From the NCBI RefSeq assembly GCF_030719295.1, contig NZ_CP120997.1, positions 3,848,501 to 3,912,500 on the forward strand: a stretch of DNA of 64,000 nucleotides, given 5' to 3'. Made by a program: the position numbers and the translations under genes. Source of the DNA: Streptomyces sp. Mut1 (GTDB lineage Bacteria > Actinomycetota > Actinomycetes > Streptomycetales > Streptomycetaceae). Every line of letters begins with the position of its first letter. Position 1 is the stretch's first letter. The notes under the pieces were generated by a model. The model worked only from the letters and a program-made list of their open reading frames with translations. It did no database searches and was not told the origin of the DNA. Shown one piece after another: positions 19,023 through 28,693 of the stretch.

Positions 19023-19393
19023 GGCGAGCCGATAGTAGGGCTCGGAAGGACCCTTGGGCCGGTCGCATATGCACCCATTGACAGGCACGTTTCTGCATGG
19101 TCATCAGGCGTCAAATGCCTTGTGAAGCAAGGGCGTTGCTGAGCTGAACCGTCATGTGTCATGCGTCCGGCCTGATAGGCCTGGCGACCGATCGATGTCT
19201 CGAAGAGGTCTCAACTCACCTCTTCGAGGGACGCGCGCCACGGAGTGAGCCACCGGCGCACGCCACGGCCCGGCGCGCTCCCCCTCATTCCGGGGTCCAC
19301 CGGACGAATCCACTGTCCACCCGTTCGCAGCGGGGCTCAATCCTCATAAGGTGAGCAGTATTGATGTGAACGGACGGTCGAGGAGGACCTGCG
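19023..19393. other. 371-bp divergent regulatory gap between the LacI gene and hisC
   Basis: No gene is supported here. It holds the 15-bp dyad at 19126-19140, a 10-bp inverted repeat TCGAAGAGGT/ACCTCTTCGA with an 8-base loop (19200-19227), and a TTGACA hexamer at 19078-19083. The hisC ribosome site GGAGGACC lies at its right end. Both promoters must lie in this stretch but I cannot assign them with confidence. Confidence 0.6.
19126..19140. promoter_or_regulatory. Candidate LacI-type operator
   Basis: AGCAA (19126-19130) and TTGCT (19136-19140) form a perfect dyad with a G/C centre, about 100 bp upstream of the LacI start. Size and symmetry suit a LacI-family site, perhaps for autoregulation. 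Evidence is pattern only. Confidence 0.3.
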
Positions 19394-20473
19394 GTGAGCG
19401 AGACGAGCCCCAAGCTGCGCGCCGAACTGGACGGCGTTCCCGCCTATGTGCCGGGCAAACCGGCGTCGGTGGACGGACCGGCCGCGTTCAAGCTGTCCTC
19501 CAACGAGAATCCGTATCCTCCGCTGCCGGGCGTGATGGAGAGCGCGCTGGCGGCGGCGGCGCACTTCAACCGCTACCCGGACATGGCCTGCACCGGGCTG
19601 ATGAACGAGCTCTCGGACCGTTTCGGCGTGCCGGTCTCGCACCTGGCCACCGGCACCGGCTCGGTCGGTGTGGCGCAGCAGCTGCTCCAGGCGACGTCGG
19701 GCCCGGGTGACGAGGTGATCTACGCCTGGCGCTCCTTCGAGGCGTACCCGATCATCACGCAGGTCAGCGGCGCGACCTCGGTGAAGGTGCCGTTGACCGA
19801 CGGCGAGGTGCACGATCTGGACGCGATGGCGGACGCGATCACCGACCGTACGCGGATGATCTTCGTCTGCAACCCGAACAACCCGACCGGCACCGTCGTG
19901 CGCAGGGCCGAGCTGGAACGATTCCTCGACCGGGTGCCGGGCGATGTCCTCGTGGTGCTGGACGAGGCGTACAGGGAGTTCATCCGCGACACCGAGGTGC
20001 CCGACGGTATCGAGATCTACCGGGACCGGCCCAATGTGGCGGTGCTCCGCACGTTCTCCAAGGCGTACGGGCTGGCCGGGCTGCGGGTCGGTTTCGCCGT
20101 GGCGCACGAGCCGGTGGCGGCCGCCCTGCGCAAGACGGCGGTGCCGTTCGGGGTCAGCCAGCTCGCCCAGGACGCGGCGGTGGCCTCGCTGCGAGCCGAG
20201 GACGAGCTGCTCGGCCGGGTCGGCTCGCTGGTGTGCGAGCGGGGCAGGGTGCAGGAGACGCTGGCGCGGCAGGGGTGGACGGTGCCCGAGTCGCAGGCGA
20301 ACTTCGTGTGGTTGCGGCTGGGGGACCGCACCCTCGACTTCGCGGCCGCCTGCGAGAAGGCGGGTGTGGTGGTCAGGCCGTTCGCGGGTGAGGGCGTGCG
20401 CGTCACGATCGGCGAGGACGAGGCGAACGATCTGTTCCTGAAGGTGACGGAGTCGTACCGCAAGGAGCTGTAG
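19394..20473 (+). CDS. hisC: Histidinol-phosphate / aromatic aminotransferase (HisC family)
   Basis: 359 residues, fold type I PLP aminotransferase. The Schiff-base lysine is K223 in [22 protein letters not shown] (159-167) and LDEAYREF hold the cofactor, and SSNENPYPP near residue 35 is the family's N-terminal contact. The GTG at 19394 follows GGAGGACC. This copy is outside the his operon. Such orphan HisC paralogues in actinobacteria often work as phenylalanine/aromatic aminotransferases, so the symbol denotes family rather than a proven step. A strong terminator follows, isolating it from cydA. Confidence 0.85.
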   Translation: MSETSPKLRAELDGVPAYVPGKPASVDGPAAFKLSSNENPYPPLPGVMESALAAAAHFNRYPDMACTGLMNELSDRFGVPVSHLATGTGSVGVAQQLLQATSGPGDEVIYAWRSFEAYPIITQVSGATSVKVPLTDGEVHDLDAMADAITDRTRMIFVCNPNNPTGTVVRRAELERFLDRVPGDVLVVLDEAYREFIRDTEVPDGIEIYRDRPNVAVLRTFSKAYGLAGLRVGFAVAHEPVAAALRKTAVPFGVSQLAQDAAVASLRAEDELLGRVGSLVCERGRVQETLARQGWTVPESQANFVWLRLGDRTLDFAAACEKAGVVVRPFAGEGVRVTIGEDEANDLFLKVTESYRKEL

Positions 20474-20493
20474 CCGGCGCCTTCCGGCCGGCC

Positions 20494-20530
20494 GGGCCCC
20501 GTACCTCGCGCACGAGGTACGGGGCCCTTT
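20494..20530 (+). terminator. Rho-independent terminator of hisC
   Basis: Perfect 15-bp arms (GGGCCCCGTACCTCG at 20494-20508 and its complement at 20513-20527) with a 4-base loop, then TTT. It is one of the few hairpins here with a T tract. Confidence 0.88.
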
Positions 20531-20613
20531 CGCGTGCCCGACGCGGGGTGCGCGAGGAGAGGGGGACCCCGGGCGAAGATCCCGACAAGGTGTGCGCCAT
20601 AATTGCTTGTGAA

Positions 20614-20629
20614 TGTGAACGCGTTCACA
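20614..20629. promoter_or_regulatory. Rex operator (ROP) upstream of cydA
   Basis: TGTGAACGCGTTCACA is a perfect 16-bp palindrome matching the Rex consensus TGTGAAC-N2-GTTCACA, 85 bp before cydA. Rex is the NADH/NAD+-sensing repressor known to control cydABCD in Streptomyces. Rising NADH under oxygen limitation releases it and induces cytochrome bd. It lies in the 240-bp gap after the hisC terminator and probably overlaps the main cyd promoter. Confidence 0.93.
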
Positions 20630-20713
20630 AGCGTGTCCTGCTTCCTCCCGTGATCCGTTGGATTTCACGGACAAATCGTCGGCACGACGGCGATGACGTA
20701 AGGAGAAGACGAC

Positions 20714-22222
20714 GTGGAGCTAGCTCTGGCGCCGGAGACCCTGGCGCGATGGCAGTTCGGTACGACGACCGTCTACCACTTCCTCTTCGTTCCTCTGACG
20801 ATCTCTCTCGCGGCGCTCACAGCCGGCCTGCAGACCGCCTGGGTGCGGACGAACAAGGAGAAGTACCTCAGGGCCACCAAGTTCTGGGGAAAGCTCTTCC
20901 TGATCAACATCGCCATGGGTGTCGTCACCGGCATCGTCCAGGAGTTCCAGTTCGGGATGAACTGGTCCGACTACTCGCGGTTCGTCGGCGACATCTTCGG
21001 GGCGCCGCTCGCCTTCGAGGCGCTGATCGCCTTCTTCTTCGAGTCCACCTTCATCGGTCTGTGGATCTTCGGCTGGGACAAGCTCCCGAAGAAGATCCAC
21101 CTCGCCTGCATCTGGCTGGTGTCCATCGGCACCGTCCTCTCCGCGTACTTCATCCTGGCGGCCAACTCCTGGATGCAGCACCCGGTCGGCTACCGCATCA
21201 ACAAGGAACGCGGACGCGCCGAGCTCACCGACTTCTGGCACGTGCTCACCCAGAACACGGCGCTCGCCCAGTTCTTCCACACCCTCACCGCCGCCTTCCT
21301 GGTCGGCGGGGCGTTCATGGTCGGCATCGCCGCCTTCCACCTGGCGCGCAAGAAGCACATCCCCGTGATGCGGACCTCGCTGCGGCTGGGCCTGATCACC
21401 GTGGTGATCTCCGGCCTCCTCACCGCCGTCAGCGGTGACCAGCTCGGCAAGGTGATGTTCAAGCAGCAGCCGATGAAGATGGCGGCGGCCGAGGCGCTGT
21501 GGGACGGGGAGGACGCCGCACCCTTCTCGATCTTCGCCTACGGAGATGTCAGCAAGGGACACAACTCCGTCGAGATCTCGATCCCCGGCGTTCTGTCCTT
21601 CCTCGCCGACGACGACTTCCACTCGTACGTCCCCGGTATCAACGACATCAACAAGGCGGAGCAGGAGCGCTTCGGGCCCGGCGACTACCGGCCCAACATC
21701 CCGGTCGCCTTCTGGAGCTTCCGGTGGATGATCGGCTTCGGTATGGCCTCCTTCGGCCTCGGCATCCTCGGGCTGTGGCTCACCCGGAAGAAGTTCATGC
21801 TGCCCGAGGCGATGCGTACCGGTGAGGACGAGGTGCCGAATCTGGTCCTCTTCCGGAACAAGGCCCTCAGCCCACGGCTGGCCCGGTGCTACTGGATCGT
21901 CGCCCTGTGGACCCTGCTCTTCCCGCTGATCGCCAACTCCTGGGGCTGGATCTTCACCGAGATGGGCCGCCAGCCCTGGGTCGTCTACGGCGTGCTCCGG
22001 ACCCGTGACGCGGTCTCCCCCGGTGTCTCCCAGGGCGAGGTGCTCACCTCGCTGATCGTCTTCACCGCGCTCTACGCGGTGCTCGCGGTCATCGAAGTCA
22101 GGCTGCTCCTGAAGTACATCAAGGCCGGACCCCCCGAGCTCACGGACGACGACCTGAACCCGCCCACCCGGATCGGCGGCGACCACGAAGACGCCGACCG
22201 GCCCATGGCCTTCTCCTACTGA
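20714..22222 (+). CDS. cydA: Cytochrome bd ubiquinol/menaquinol oxidase subunit I
   Basis: 502 residues, with a GTG start behind AAGGAG. The opening ARWQFGTTTVYHFLFVPLTI carries H22, the counterpart of the heme b595 ligand. A second conserved histidine occurs in ALAQFFHTLTAAFLVGG, and GWIFTEMGRQPW is the family's heme-d/quinol-side signature. About nine membrane segments fit the family. It reduces oxygen to water with quinol electrons in the cytoplasmic membrane, with high oxygen affinity. It is the first gene of the Rex-controlled cyd operon. Confidence 0.97.
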   Translation: MELALAPETLARWQFGTTTVYHFLFVPLTISLAALTAGLQTAWVRTNKEKYLRATKFWGKLFLINIAMGVVTGIVQEFQFGMNWSDYSRFVGDIFGAPLAFEALIAFFFESTFIGLWIFGWDKLPKKIHLACIWLVSIGTVLSAYFILAANSWMQHPVGYRINKERGRAELTDFWHVLTQNTALAQFFHTLTAAFLVGGAFMVGIAAFHLARKKHIPVMRTSLRLGLITVVISGLLTAVSGDQLGKVMFKQQPMKMAAAEALWDGEDAAPFSIFAYGDVSKGHNSVEISIPGVLSFLADDDFHSYVPGINDINKAEQERFGPGDYRPNIPVAFWSFRWMIGFGMASFGLGILGLWLTRKKFMLPEAMRTGEDEVPNLVLFRNKALSPRLARCYWIVALWTLLFPLIANSWGWIFTEMGRQPWVVYGVLRTRDAVSPGVSQGEVLTSLIVFTALYAVLAVIEVRLLLKYIKAGPPELTDDDLNPPTRIGGDHEDADRPMAFSY

Positions 22223-22240
22223 GAGCGCAGGAGCCGAGAG

Positions 22241-23242
22241 ATGGAACTCCACGACGTCTGGTTCGTGCTCATCGCCGTCCTCTGGACCGGCTACTTCTTC
22301 CTGGAGGGATTCGACTTCGGGATCGGGGTCCTCACCAAGCTGCTGGCCAGGAACCGCAAGGAACGGCGGGTGCTGATCAACACGATCGGGCCCGTCTGGG
22401 ACGGCAACGAGGTCTGGCTGCTCAGCGCCGGCGGCGCGACCTTCGCCGCGTTTCCCGAGTGGTACGCCACGCTGTTCTCCGGGTTCTACCTGCCGCTGCT
22501 GATCATCCTGCTCTGTCTGATCGTGCGCGGCGTGGCCTTCGAGTACCGGGCGAAGCGGCCGGAGGAGAAGTGGCAGACCAACTGGGAGAACGCGATCTTC
22601 TGGACCTCGCTGATCCCCGCCGTGCTGTGGGGTGTGGCCTTCGGCAACATCGTGCGCGGCGTGAAGATCGACGCGGACATGGAGTACGTGGGCAACTTCT
22701 GGGACCTCCTGAACCCGTACGCGCTCCTGGGCGGCCTGGTCACGTTCTCCCTCTTCACGTTCCACGGCGCGGTGTTCGCCGGACTGAAGACGGTCGGGGA
22801 CATCCGGGCCAGGGCACGCAAGCTGGCCCTGAAGCTGGGTGCCGTCGCGGCGGTGGTCGCGCTCGCCTTCCTGATCTGGACCCAGCTCGACAACGGTGAC
22901 GGATACAGCCTCATCGCGATGGTCATCGCCGCGGTGGCGCTGGTCGGCGCGATCGTGATGATCGCGGCGGGGCGCGAGGGCTGGTCCTTCGCACTCTCCG
23001 GTGTGACCATCGCCGCCGCCGTCGCCATGTTGTTCCTGACGCTCTTCCCGAACGTCATGCCGTCCTCGCTGAACGACGCCTGGAGCCTCACGGTCACCAA
23101 CGCCTCGTCCAGCCCGTACACGCTGAAGATCATGACCTGGTGCGCCGGGATCGCCACTCCGGTCGTCCTGCTCTACCAGGGGTGGACGTACTGGGTGTTC
23201 CGCAAGCGGATCGGCACGCAGCACATCGCCGACGCGCACTGA
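22241..23242 (+). CDS. cydB: Cytochrome bd oxidase subunit II
   Basis: 333 residues with about eight membrane segments. The start MELHDVWFVLIAVLWTGYFF and the EGFDFGIGVL and WDGNEVWLLSAGGATFAAFP stretches are diagnostic of CydB. The ATG lies 18 bp after cydA with AGGAG in the gap, so the two are co-translated from one mRNA. It completes the quinol oxidase with CydA. Confidence 0.97.
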   Translation: MELHDVWFVLIAVLWTGYFFLEGFDFGIGVLTKLLARNRKERRVLINTIGPVWDGNEVWLLSAGGATFAAFPEWYATLFSGFYLPLLIILLCLIVRGVAFEYRAKRPEEKWQTNWENAIFWTSLIPAVLWGVAFGNIVRGVKIDADMEYVGNFWDLLNPYALLGGLVTFSLFTFHGAVFAGLKTVGDIRARARKLALKLGAVAAVVALAFLIWTQLDNGDGYSLIAMVIAAVALVGAIVMIAAGREGWSFALSGVTIAAAVAMLFLTLFPNVMPSSLNDAWSLTVTNASSSPYTLKIMTWCAGIATPVVLLYQGWTYWVFRKRIGTQHIADAH

Positions 23243-23278
23243 CGCAGCAAGTGTCCTGACCGAGCCGAGCCGCATGGG

Positions 23279-26200
23279 GTGTTTCACGTGAAACCGATCG
23301 ACCCGCGTCTGCTCCGCCACGCCCGTGCCACCCGCCTGTTCATGGTGGCCGTGGTGGTTCTCGGCGTGGCCGGGGCGGCGCTGGTCATCGCCCAGGCCAT
23401 GCTCGTCGCCGAGATCGTGGTGGGCGGCTTCCAGAACGGGCTCGCGGCCGGCGGGCTGCGGACCCCGCTCCTTCTGCTCGCTGCGGTCGCGCTCGGCCGG
23501 GGCCTGGTCTCCTGGCTCACCGAGCTGGCCGCCCACCGGGCCGGCGCGGCGGTCAAGTCCGAACTGCGCGGACGTCTGCTGGACCGGGCGGCGGAGCTGG
23601 GCCCGGACTGGCTGAGCGGGCAGCGCACCGGCTCGCTGGTGACCCTGGCCACCCGGGGGATCGACGCGCTCGACGACTATTTCGCCCGCTACCTGCCACA
23701 GCTCGGGCTCGCGGTGGTGGTGCCTGCGGCGGTGCTCGCCAGGGTCGTCACCGAGGACTGGGTCTCGGCGGCGATCATCGTCGTCACACTGCCGCTCATT
23801 CCCCTCTTCATGATCCTCATCGGCTGGGCGACCCAGTCGCGGATGGACCGCCAGTGGCGGCTGCTCTCCCGGCTCTCCGGGCACTTCCTCGACGTGGTGG
23901 CCGGGCTGCCGACGCTGAAGGTGTTCGGCCGGGCCAAGGCCCAGGCGGAGTCCATCCGCAGGATCACCTCGGAGTACCGGCAGGCCACCCTGCGCACGCT
24001 GCGCATCGCCTTCCTGTCGTCCTTCGCCCTGGAACTCCTCGCGACGCTCTCGGTGGCCCTTGTGGCCGTCACCATCGGCATGCGGCTGGTCCACGGCGAG
24101 CTCGACCTCTACACCGGCCTGCTGGTCCTGATCCTCGCCCCCGAGGCCTATCTGCCGATCCGGCAGGTCGGGGCACAGTTCCACGCCGCCGCCGAGGGGC
24201 TCTCGGCAGCCGAGGAGATCTTCGCCGTCCTGGAGACCGATCCCCCCGCGAGCGGTACGCAGGAGGTTCCCGGTTCGCTGCGGCTGGAGCTGGACCGGGT
24301 GACCGTCCGGCACGCCGGGCGCTTTGAGCCCTCGCTCGCGGCGACCTCGCTGGTGGTGGACGAGGGGGAGACCGTCGCCCTGGTCGGTCCGAGCGGGGTC
24401 GGCAAGTCCACCCTGCTGAACACGGTGCTGGGGTTCACGGTCCCCGACGAGGGCCGGGTACGGGTCGGAGGCACCGATCTGGCGGACCTCTCCCTCGAAC
24501 ACTGGCGCCGGCACATCGCCTGGGTGCCGCAGCACCCCCACCTCTTCGCCGGCACCATCGCGGAGAACGTGCGGCTCGCCCGCCCCGCCGCCGACGACAG
24601 CGCGGTGACGGCCGCTCTGCGCGACGCGGGGGCGTACGACTTCGTGCGGCAACTCCCGGACGGCGACCGCACCCTTCTCGGGGAGGACGGGGCGGGGCTC
24701 TCCGCCGGCCAGCGTCAGCGTCTCGCGCTCGCCCGCGCCTTCCTCGCCGACCGCCCGGTACTGCTGCTGGACGAGCCGACCGCGAGCCTGGACGGCGAGA
24801 CGGAGGCCGGCATCGTCGAGGCGGTACGGAGGCTGGCCGCCGGCCGGACCGTGCTGCTGGTGGTGCACCGGCCGGCGCTGCTGACGGTCGCGGACCGGGT
24901 GGTGACCCTGACGGGCCAGGCGCCCGGACCGTCGGCCCCGGAGGCGATCGGGGCCACACCTCGCCCCGCGAGCGCCCCCGATGACACCCGGTCCACCGAA
25001 CCGGCGCACGAGCCCGAGGCGCTGCGCGAGACCACGGACCGGCGCGGGCACGTGCTCACCCGGGTCCGGGAGGCCGCGGGCGCACAGCGCGGCCGACTGG
25101 TGCTCGCCCTCCTGCTGGGAAGCCTCGCCCTGGGTTCGGCCGTCGGACTCATGGCGGTCTCCGGCTGGCTGATCTCCCGCGCCTCCGAACAGCCCCCCGT
25201 CCTGTATCTGATGGTCGCGGTCACAGCGACCCGTGCCTTCGGCATCGGGCGGGCGGTCTTCCGCTACGCCGAGCGGCTCGTCTCGCACGACGCGGTTCTG
25301 AGGATGCTCGCCGAGCTGCGCGTCGCCGTGTACCGCAGCCTGGAGCGCATCGCGCCCGGCGGTCTGCGCAGGACCCGGCGCGGTGACCTGCTCTCGCGGC
25401 TGGTCGCGGACGTGGACGCGCTGCAGGACTACTGGCTGCGGTGGCTGCTGCCCGCCGGGACAGCCGTCCTCGTGGGCGCCGCGACCGTCGGGTTTACCGG
25501 CTGGCTGCTCCCCCAGGCGGGCCTCGTGCTGGCCGCCGGTCTGCTGCTGGCCGGGATCGGGGTCCCGCTCGTCAGCGGTGCCTGTGCCCGCCGCACCGAA
25601 CGGCGCCTGGCCCCGGCACGCGCCGACCTGGCCACCCGGATCACCGATCTGCTCGGCGGGACGGCTGAGCTGACGGTCGCTGGTGCCCTCCCCGGACGCA
25701 CGGCCAGGGCGCGCGCGGCCGACGCCGTCCTCACCCGGCTCGCCTCCCGCGCGGCGACCGCGACCGCGCTCGGCAGTGGCCTCACCGCGCTGATCGCCGG
25801 CCTCACCGTCGTGGCCGCCGCACTCGTCTCCCTGCCCGCGGTGGCGGACGGCCGGCTCGCCGGTGTGGAACTCGCCGTCGTCGTCCTGACCCCGCTGGCC
25901 GCCTTCGAGGCCGTGACCGGACTGCCGCTCGCCGTTCAGTACCGGCAGCGGGTGAAGCGGAGCGCGGAGCGCGTGTACGAGGTGCTGGACGCCCCGGTGC
26001 CCGTCCGCGAGCCCGATGCCCCGGTCGCGGCGCCGGCCACTCCGTTGCCGCTGGAGGTGCGCGGGCTCTCTGCCCGGTACCCGGGAGCCGGGCACGACGC
26101 GCTCGACTCCGTCGACCTCACGCTGGAGGCGGGCCGCCGCATCGCCGTCGTGGGCCCCTCGGGGTCCGGTAAGACCACGCTCGCCCAGGTCCTGCTCCGC

Positions 26201-26809
26201 TTCCTGGACGCGCGGGCGGGGGCCTACCGGATCGGCGGGGTGGACGCGTCCGCCCTGGAAGGGGACACCGTCCGGCGGTTCGTCGGGCTGTGTGCCCAGG
26301 ACGCCCACATCTTCGACAGCTCGCTCCGGGAGAACCTGCGGCTCGCCCGCCCGGCCGCCGCCGAGCCGGAACTGCGCGACGCCCTCGCGAGGGCCCGCCT
26401 GCTCGACTGGGCGGAGGCGCTGCCGGACGGGCTGGACACCCTGGTAGGCGAACACGGCGCCCGCCTCTCCGGCGGCCAGCGCCAGCGGCTCGCCCTGGCC
26501 CGTGCCCTGCTCGCCGACTTCCCCGTCCTCGTGCTGGACGAGCCCGCCGAGCACCTCGACCTGCCCACCGCCGACGCCCTCACCGCGGACCTGCTTGCGG
26601 CGACCGCAGGGCGTACGACGGTCCTGATCACGCACCGGCTCGCCGGTCTTCAGGCCGTCGACGAGGTGGTGGTCCTGGACGCCGGCGCGATCGTCCAGCG
26701 CGGACCGTACGACGTACTCGCATCGGTGGACGGGCCGCTGCGCCGCATGCTGGCGCGGGAGAGGGAGAGCGTGGGGGAGCCGGGCGCGGTGGTGGGTGCG
26801 CGGTCCTGA
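23279..26809 (+). CDS. cydCD: CydD-CydC fusion, ABC exporter for cytochrome bd assembly
   Basis: 1176 residues holding two complete ABC exporter halves in one chain, where most bacteria have two genes. Each half has about six membrane helices then an ATPase. Half one: GPSGVGKST, LSAGQRQRLALARAF, LLLDEPTASLD. Half two: GPSGSGKTT, LSGGQRQRLALARAL, VLDEPAEHLD. CydDC exports thiols (glutathione/cysteine in E. coli) needed to assemble the bd hemes. The start is either GTG 23279 or GTG 23288; both lie in or beside a perfect parS site, so the first codons double as a ParB site. Gap to cydB is 36 bp. Confidence 0.95.
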   Translation: MFHVKPIDPRLLRHARATRLFMVAVVVLGVAGAALVIAQAMLVAEIVVGGFQNGLAAGGLRTPLLLLAAVALGRGLVSWLTELAAHRAGAAVKSELRGRLLDRAAELGPDWLSGQRTGSLVTLATRGIDALDDYFARYLPQLGLAVVVPAAVLARVVTEDWVSAAIIVVTLPLIPLFMILIGWATQSRMDRQWRLLSRLSGHFLDVVAGLPTLKVFGRAKAQAESIRRITSEYRQATLRTLRIAFLSSFALELLATLSVALVAVTIGMRLVHGELDLYTGLLVLILAPEAYLPIRQVGAQFHAAAEGLSAAEEIFAVLETDPPASGTQEVPGSLRLELDRVTVRHAGRFEPSLAATSLVVDEGETVALVGPSGVGKSTLLNTVLGFTVPDEGRVRVGGTDLADLSLEHWRRHIAWVPQHPHLFAGTIAENVRLARPAADDSAVTAALRDAGAYDFVRQLPDGDRTLLGEDGAGLSAGQRQRLALARAFLADRPVLLLDEPTASLDGETEAGIVEAVRRLAAGRTVLLVVHRPALLTVADRVVTLTGQAPGPSAPEAIGATPRPASAPDDTRSTEPAHEPEALRETTDRRGHVLTRVREAAGAQRGRLVLALLLGSLALGSAVGLMAVSGWLISRASEQPPVLYLMVAVTATRAFGIGRAVFRYAERLVSHDAVLRMLAELRVAVYRSLERIAPGGLRRTRRGDLLSRLVADVDALQDYWLRWLLPAGTAVLVGAATVGFTGWLLPQAGLVLAAGLLLAGIGVPLVSGACARRTERRLAPARADLATRITDLLGGTAELTVAGALPGRTARARAADAVLTRLASRAATATALGSGLTALIAGLTVVAAALVSLPAVADGRLAGVELAVVVLTPLAAFEAVTGLPLAVQYRQRVKRSAERVYEVLDAPVPVREPDAPVAAPATPLPLEVRGLSARYPGAGHDALDSVDLTLEAGRRIAVVGPSGSGKTTLAQVLLRFLDARAGAYRIGGVDASALEGDTVRRFVGLCAQDAHIFDSSLRENLRLARPAAAEPELRDALARARLLDWAEALPDGLDTLVGEHGARLSGGQRQRLALARALLADFPVLVLDEPAEHLDLPTADALTADLLAATAGRTTVLITHRLAGLQAVDEVVVLDAGAIVQRGPYDVLASVDGPLRRMLARERESVGEPGAVVGARS
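23281..23294. promoter_or_regulatory. parS site 3, overlapping the cydCD start codon
   Basis: An exact GTTTCACGTGAAAC covers the second and third bases of the upstream GTG onward and contains the alternative GTG (23288-23290). It encodes the residues F-H-V-K at the N-terminus. Confidence 0.9.
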
Positions 26810-26869
26810 GCGGGCCGCACACCAGGATTCCGACTTTCCCTTGCAAATAGGACTAACTACGCTCTGGGT

Positions 26870-28630
26870 ATGTCAGAGCAGGACCCGAACCACGCAGAGC
26901 CTCCGGCCGGCTTCCAGCAGCCGAAGGACGCACGCGGCGACGCGACGGAAGCGGCGGAAACGACGGACGTGACCCGGAGCCTGCGGGGCCTGCCCGCCGG
27001 ACTCACCGCCCGGGTGCCGCGGCTGCTGGAAGCCATGCGTTCCGTGGGAACCGGCCTCGAACTGCACTCCACCCTCGACCGGATCTGCGAGACGGCGGCC
27101 GAACTGGCCCACGCCCGCTACGCCGCGATCGGAGTCGTGGACCAGGAGGGCCAAGGGCTCTCCGACTTCGTCACCTTCGGCGTCCCTGAGCCGGTGGCGC
27201 ACGAGATCGGCCGCCGGCCGGACGGCCACCGGGGCCTGCTGGGCGCCCTCCTCCACAACCCGCACCCACTCCGGCTGGCCGACCTGACCGCCGATCCGAG
27301 GTTCGCCGGCTTTCCGCGCGGCCACCCCCTGATGCGCACGTTCCTCGGCGTTCCGATCAGGGTCCGGGGGGAGATCTTCGGCAACCTGTACCTGGCCGAG
27401 AAGGACGGCGGCGGCGAGTTCAGCGACTACGACCTGCACCTGGTGCGCGTGCTGGCCACGGAGGCCGGGATCGCCATCGGCAATGCCCGGCTGTACGAGG
27501 CGGCCCGGCAGCGCGAGCGGTGGATCGACGGTTCGGTCGCCGTGACGACCGCCCTGCTCTCCGGCGGGGACGCCGACGACGCGCTCACGGTTGTCGCCGA
27601 ACAGGCCCGCCGCCTCGCGGGCTCCGCCGCCGGCATCGTGATGCTGCCCGCCGAGGACGGCGGCCTGGAGATCGTCGCCGTCTCGGCGGAGGACCCGACC
27701 GACTCCCTGGGAGTGATCATTCCGGCCCGGAGCCCGGTGGTCGGGATGCTCCTGGGCGGCGAGGCGGTCTTTGTGGACGACTCGGCCACCGACCCCCGCA
27801 TGATCACCAGGCTGGCGGACCGGTTCGGGCCGAGCATGCTGCTCCCCCTGCACAGCGGAGGCCGGGTGCTGGGCGCGCTCGCCACGCCCCGGGCCAGGGG
27901 CGGCCGGCCGTTCACGGAGACGGAACGCACGCTCGCCACCCAGTTCGCCTCGCAGGCGGCGCTGGCCCTGATGATGGCCGAGGCGCAGCGCGACCGGGAG
28001 CGGCTGGCGGTGTACGAGGACCGCGACCGGATCGCCCGGGACCTGCACGACCTGGTCATCCAGCGGCTGTTCGCCACCGGGATGATGCTGGAGAGCGCTC
28101 AGCGGCGTTCGGACGTGCCGGACGTACAGACCGGTGTCGGCCGGGCGGTCGACGAGCTGGATGTGACCATCCAGGAGATCCGCACCGCCATCTTCGCGCT
28201 CCAGCAGGAGCCGGCCGAGGCGCCGTCCGGGCTGTGCACCCGGGTCCTGCGCGAGATCAACATGGCCGCCGTCCCGCTCGGCTTCAAACCGTCCCACCGC
28301 TTCCTGGGGGCGGTCGACTCGGTGGTCGGCGAGCTGACGGGAAAGAACCTGATCGCGGCGCTCCGGGAGGCGCTGTCCAACGCCTTCCGGCACGCCGGCG
28401 CGGCGCGCATCGAGGTGGTCGTCGACGCGACCGCCACGCTGGAGGACGGGCGGGAGGCGGTGCGGCTCTCGGTCGCCGACGACGGGGTGGGCATGCCGGA
28501 GGGCGGCCGCCGCAGCGGTCTGCGGAACCTGGCCCGCCGGGCCGAGTCGCTGGGCGGGGCCAGCTGGTTCGGGCCCGGCATCGGGGAGGACGGCGGCGGG
28601 ACGACGGTGGTGTGGCAGGCCCCGTTGTGA
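26870..28630 (+). CDS. Two-GAF sensor histidine kinase (DevS/DosS-like, NarL-type)
   Basis: 586 residues, cytoplasmic. It has two GAF domains (about 60-210 and 215-370), a HisKA_3 dimerisation domain with the phospho-acceptor H393 in ARDLHDLVIQRLF, and an HATPase domain with REALSNAFRHAG and ADDGVGMPEGG. The layout is that of the mycobacterial DevS/DosS oxygen and redox kinases. Position, 60 bp after cydCD on the same strand, suggests it senses oxygen or redox state and links to bd-oxidase expression. No response regulator adjoins, so its partner is elsewhere. Confidence 0.9.
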   Translation: MSEQDPNHAEPPAGFQQPKDARGDATEAAETTDVTRSLRGLPAGLTARVPRLLEAMRSVGTGLELHSTLDRICETAAELAHARYAAIGVVDQEGQGLSDFVTFGVPEPVAHEIGRRPDGHRGLLGALLHNPHPLRLADLTADPRFAGFPRGHPLMRTFLGVPIRVRGEIFGNLYLAEKDGGGEFSDYDLHLVRVLATEAGIAIGNARLYEAARQRERWIDGSVAVTTALLSGGDADDALTVVAEQARRLAGSAAGIVMLPAEDGGLEIVAVSAEDPTDSLGVIIPARSPVVGMLLGGEAVFVDDSATDPRMITRLADRFGPSMLLPLHSGGRVLGALATPRARGGRPFTETERTLATQFASQAALALMMAEAQRDRERLAVYEDRDRIARDLHDLVIQRLFATGMMLESAQRRSDVPDVQTGVGRAVDELDVTIQEIRTAIFALQQEPAEAPSGLCTRVLREINMAAVPLGFKPSHRFLGAVDSVVGELTGKNLIAALREALSNAFRHAGAARIEVVVDATATLEDGREAVRLSVADDGVGMPEGGRRSGLRNLARRAESLGGASWFGPGIGEDGGGTTVVWQAPL

Positions 28631-28693
28631 GCGGGGAGGCGTGGGACAGCCCGCTGCCTCAGTGGCCCATGGCCCCGGCGGTACGCCGTCGTA

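Noticed and set aside
19154..19354. A 66-residue frame in the LacI-hisC gap
   Set aside because: It crosses the 10-bp inverted repeat and lacks a ribosome site and coding bias.
20720..26635. A 1971-residue open frame on the minus strand opposite cydA-cydB-cydCD
   Set aside because: It is antisense to three certain genes, rich in G, R, D and E from complement codon bias, and has no domain or ribosome site. Long antisense frames are routine in DNA of this G+C content.
26826..26862. DevR/OsdR-type dyad considered in front of the GAF kinase
   Set aside because: Only a loose half-match (CCGACTTTCCC) with no symmetric second half. -10/-35 spacing also does not fit a clear promoter.
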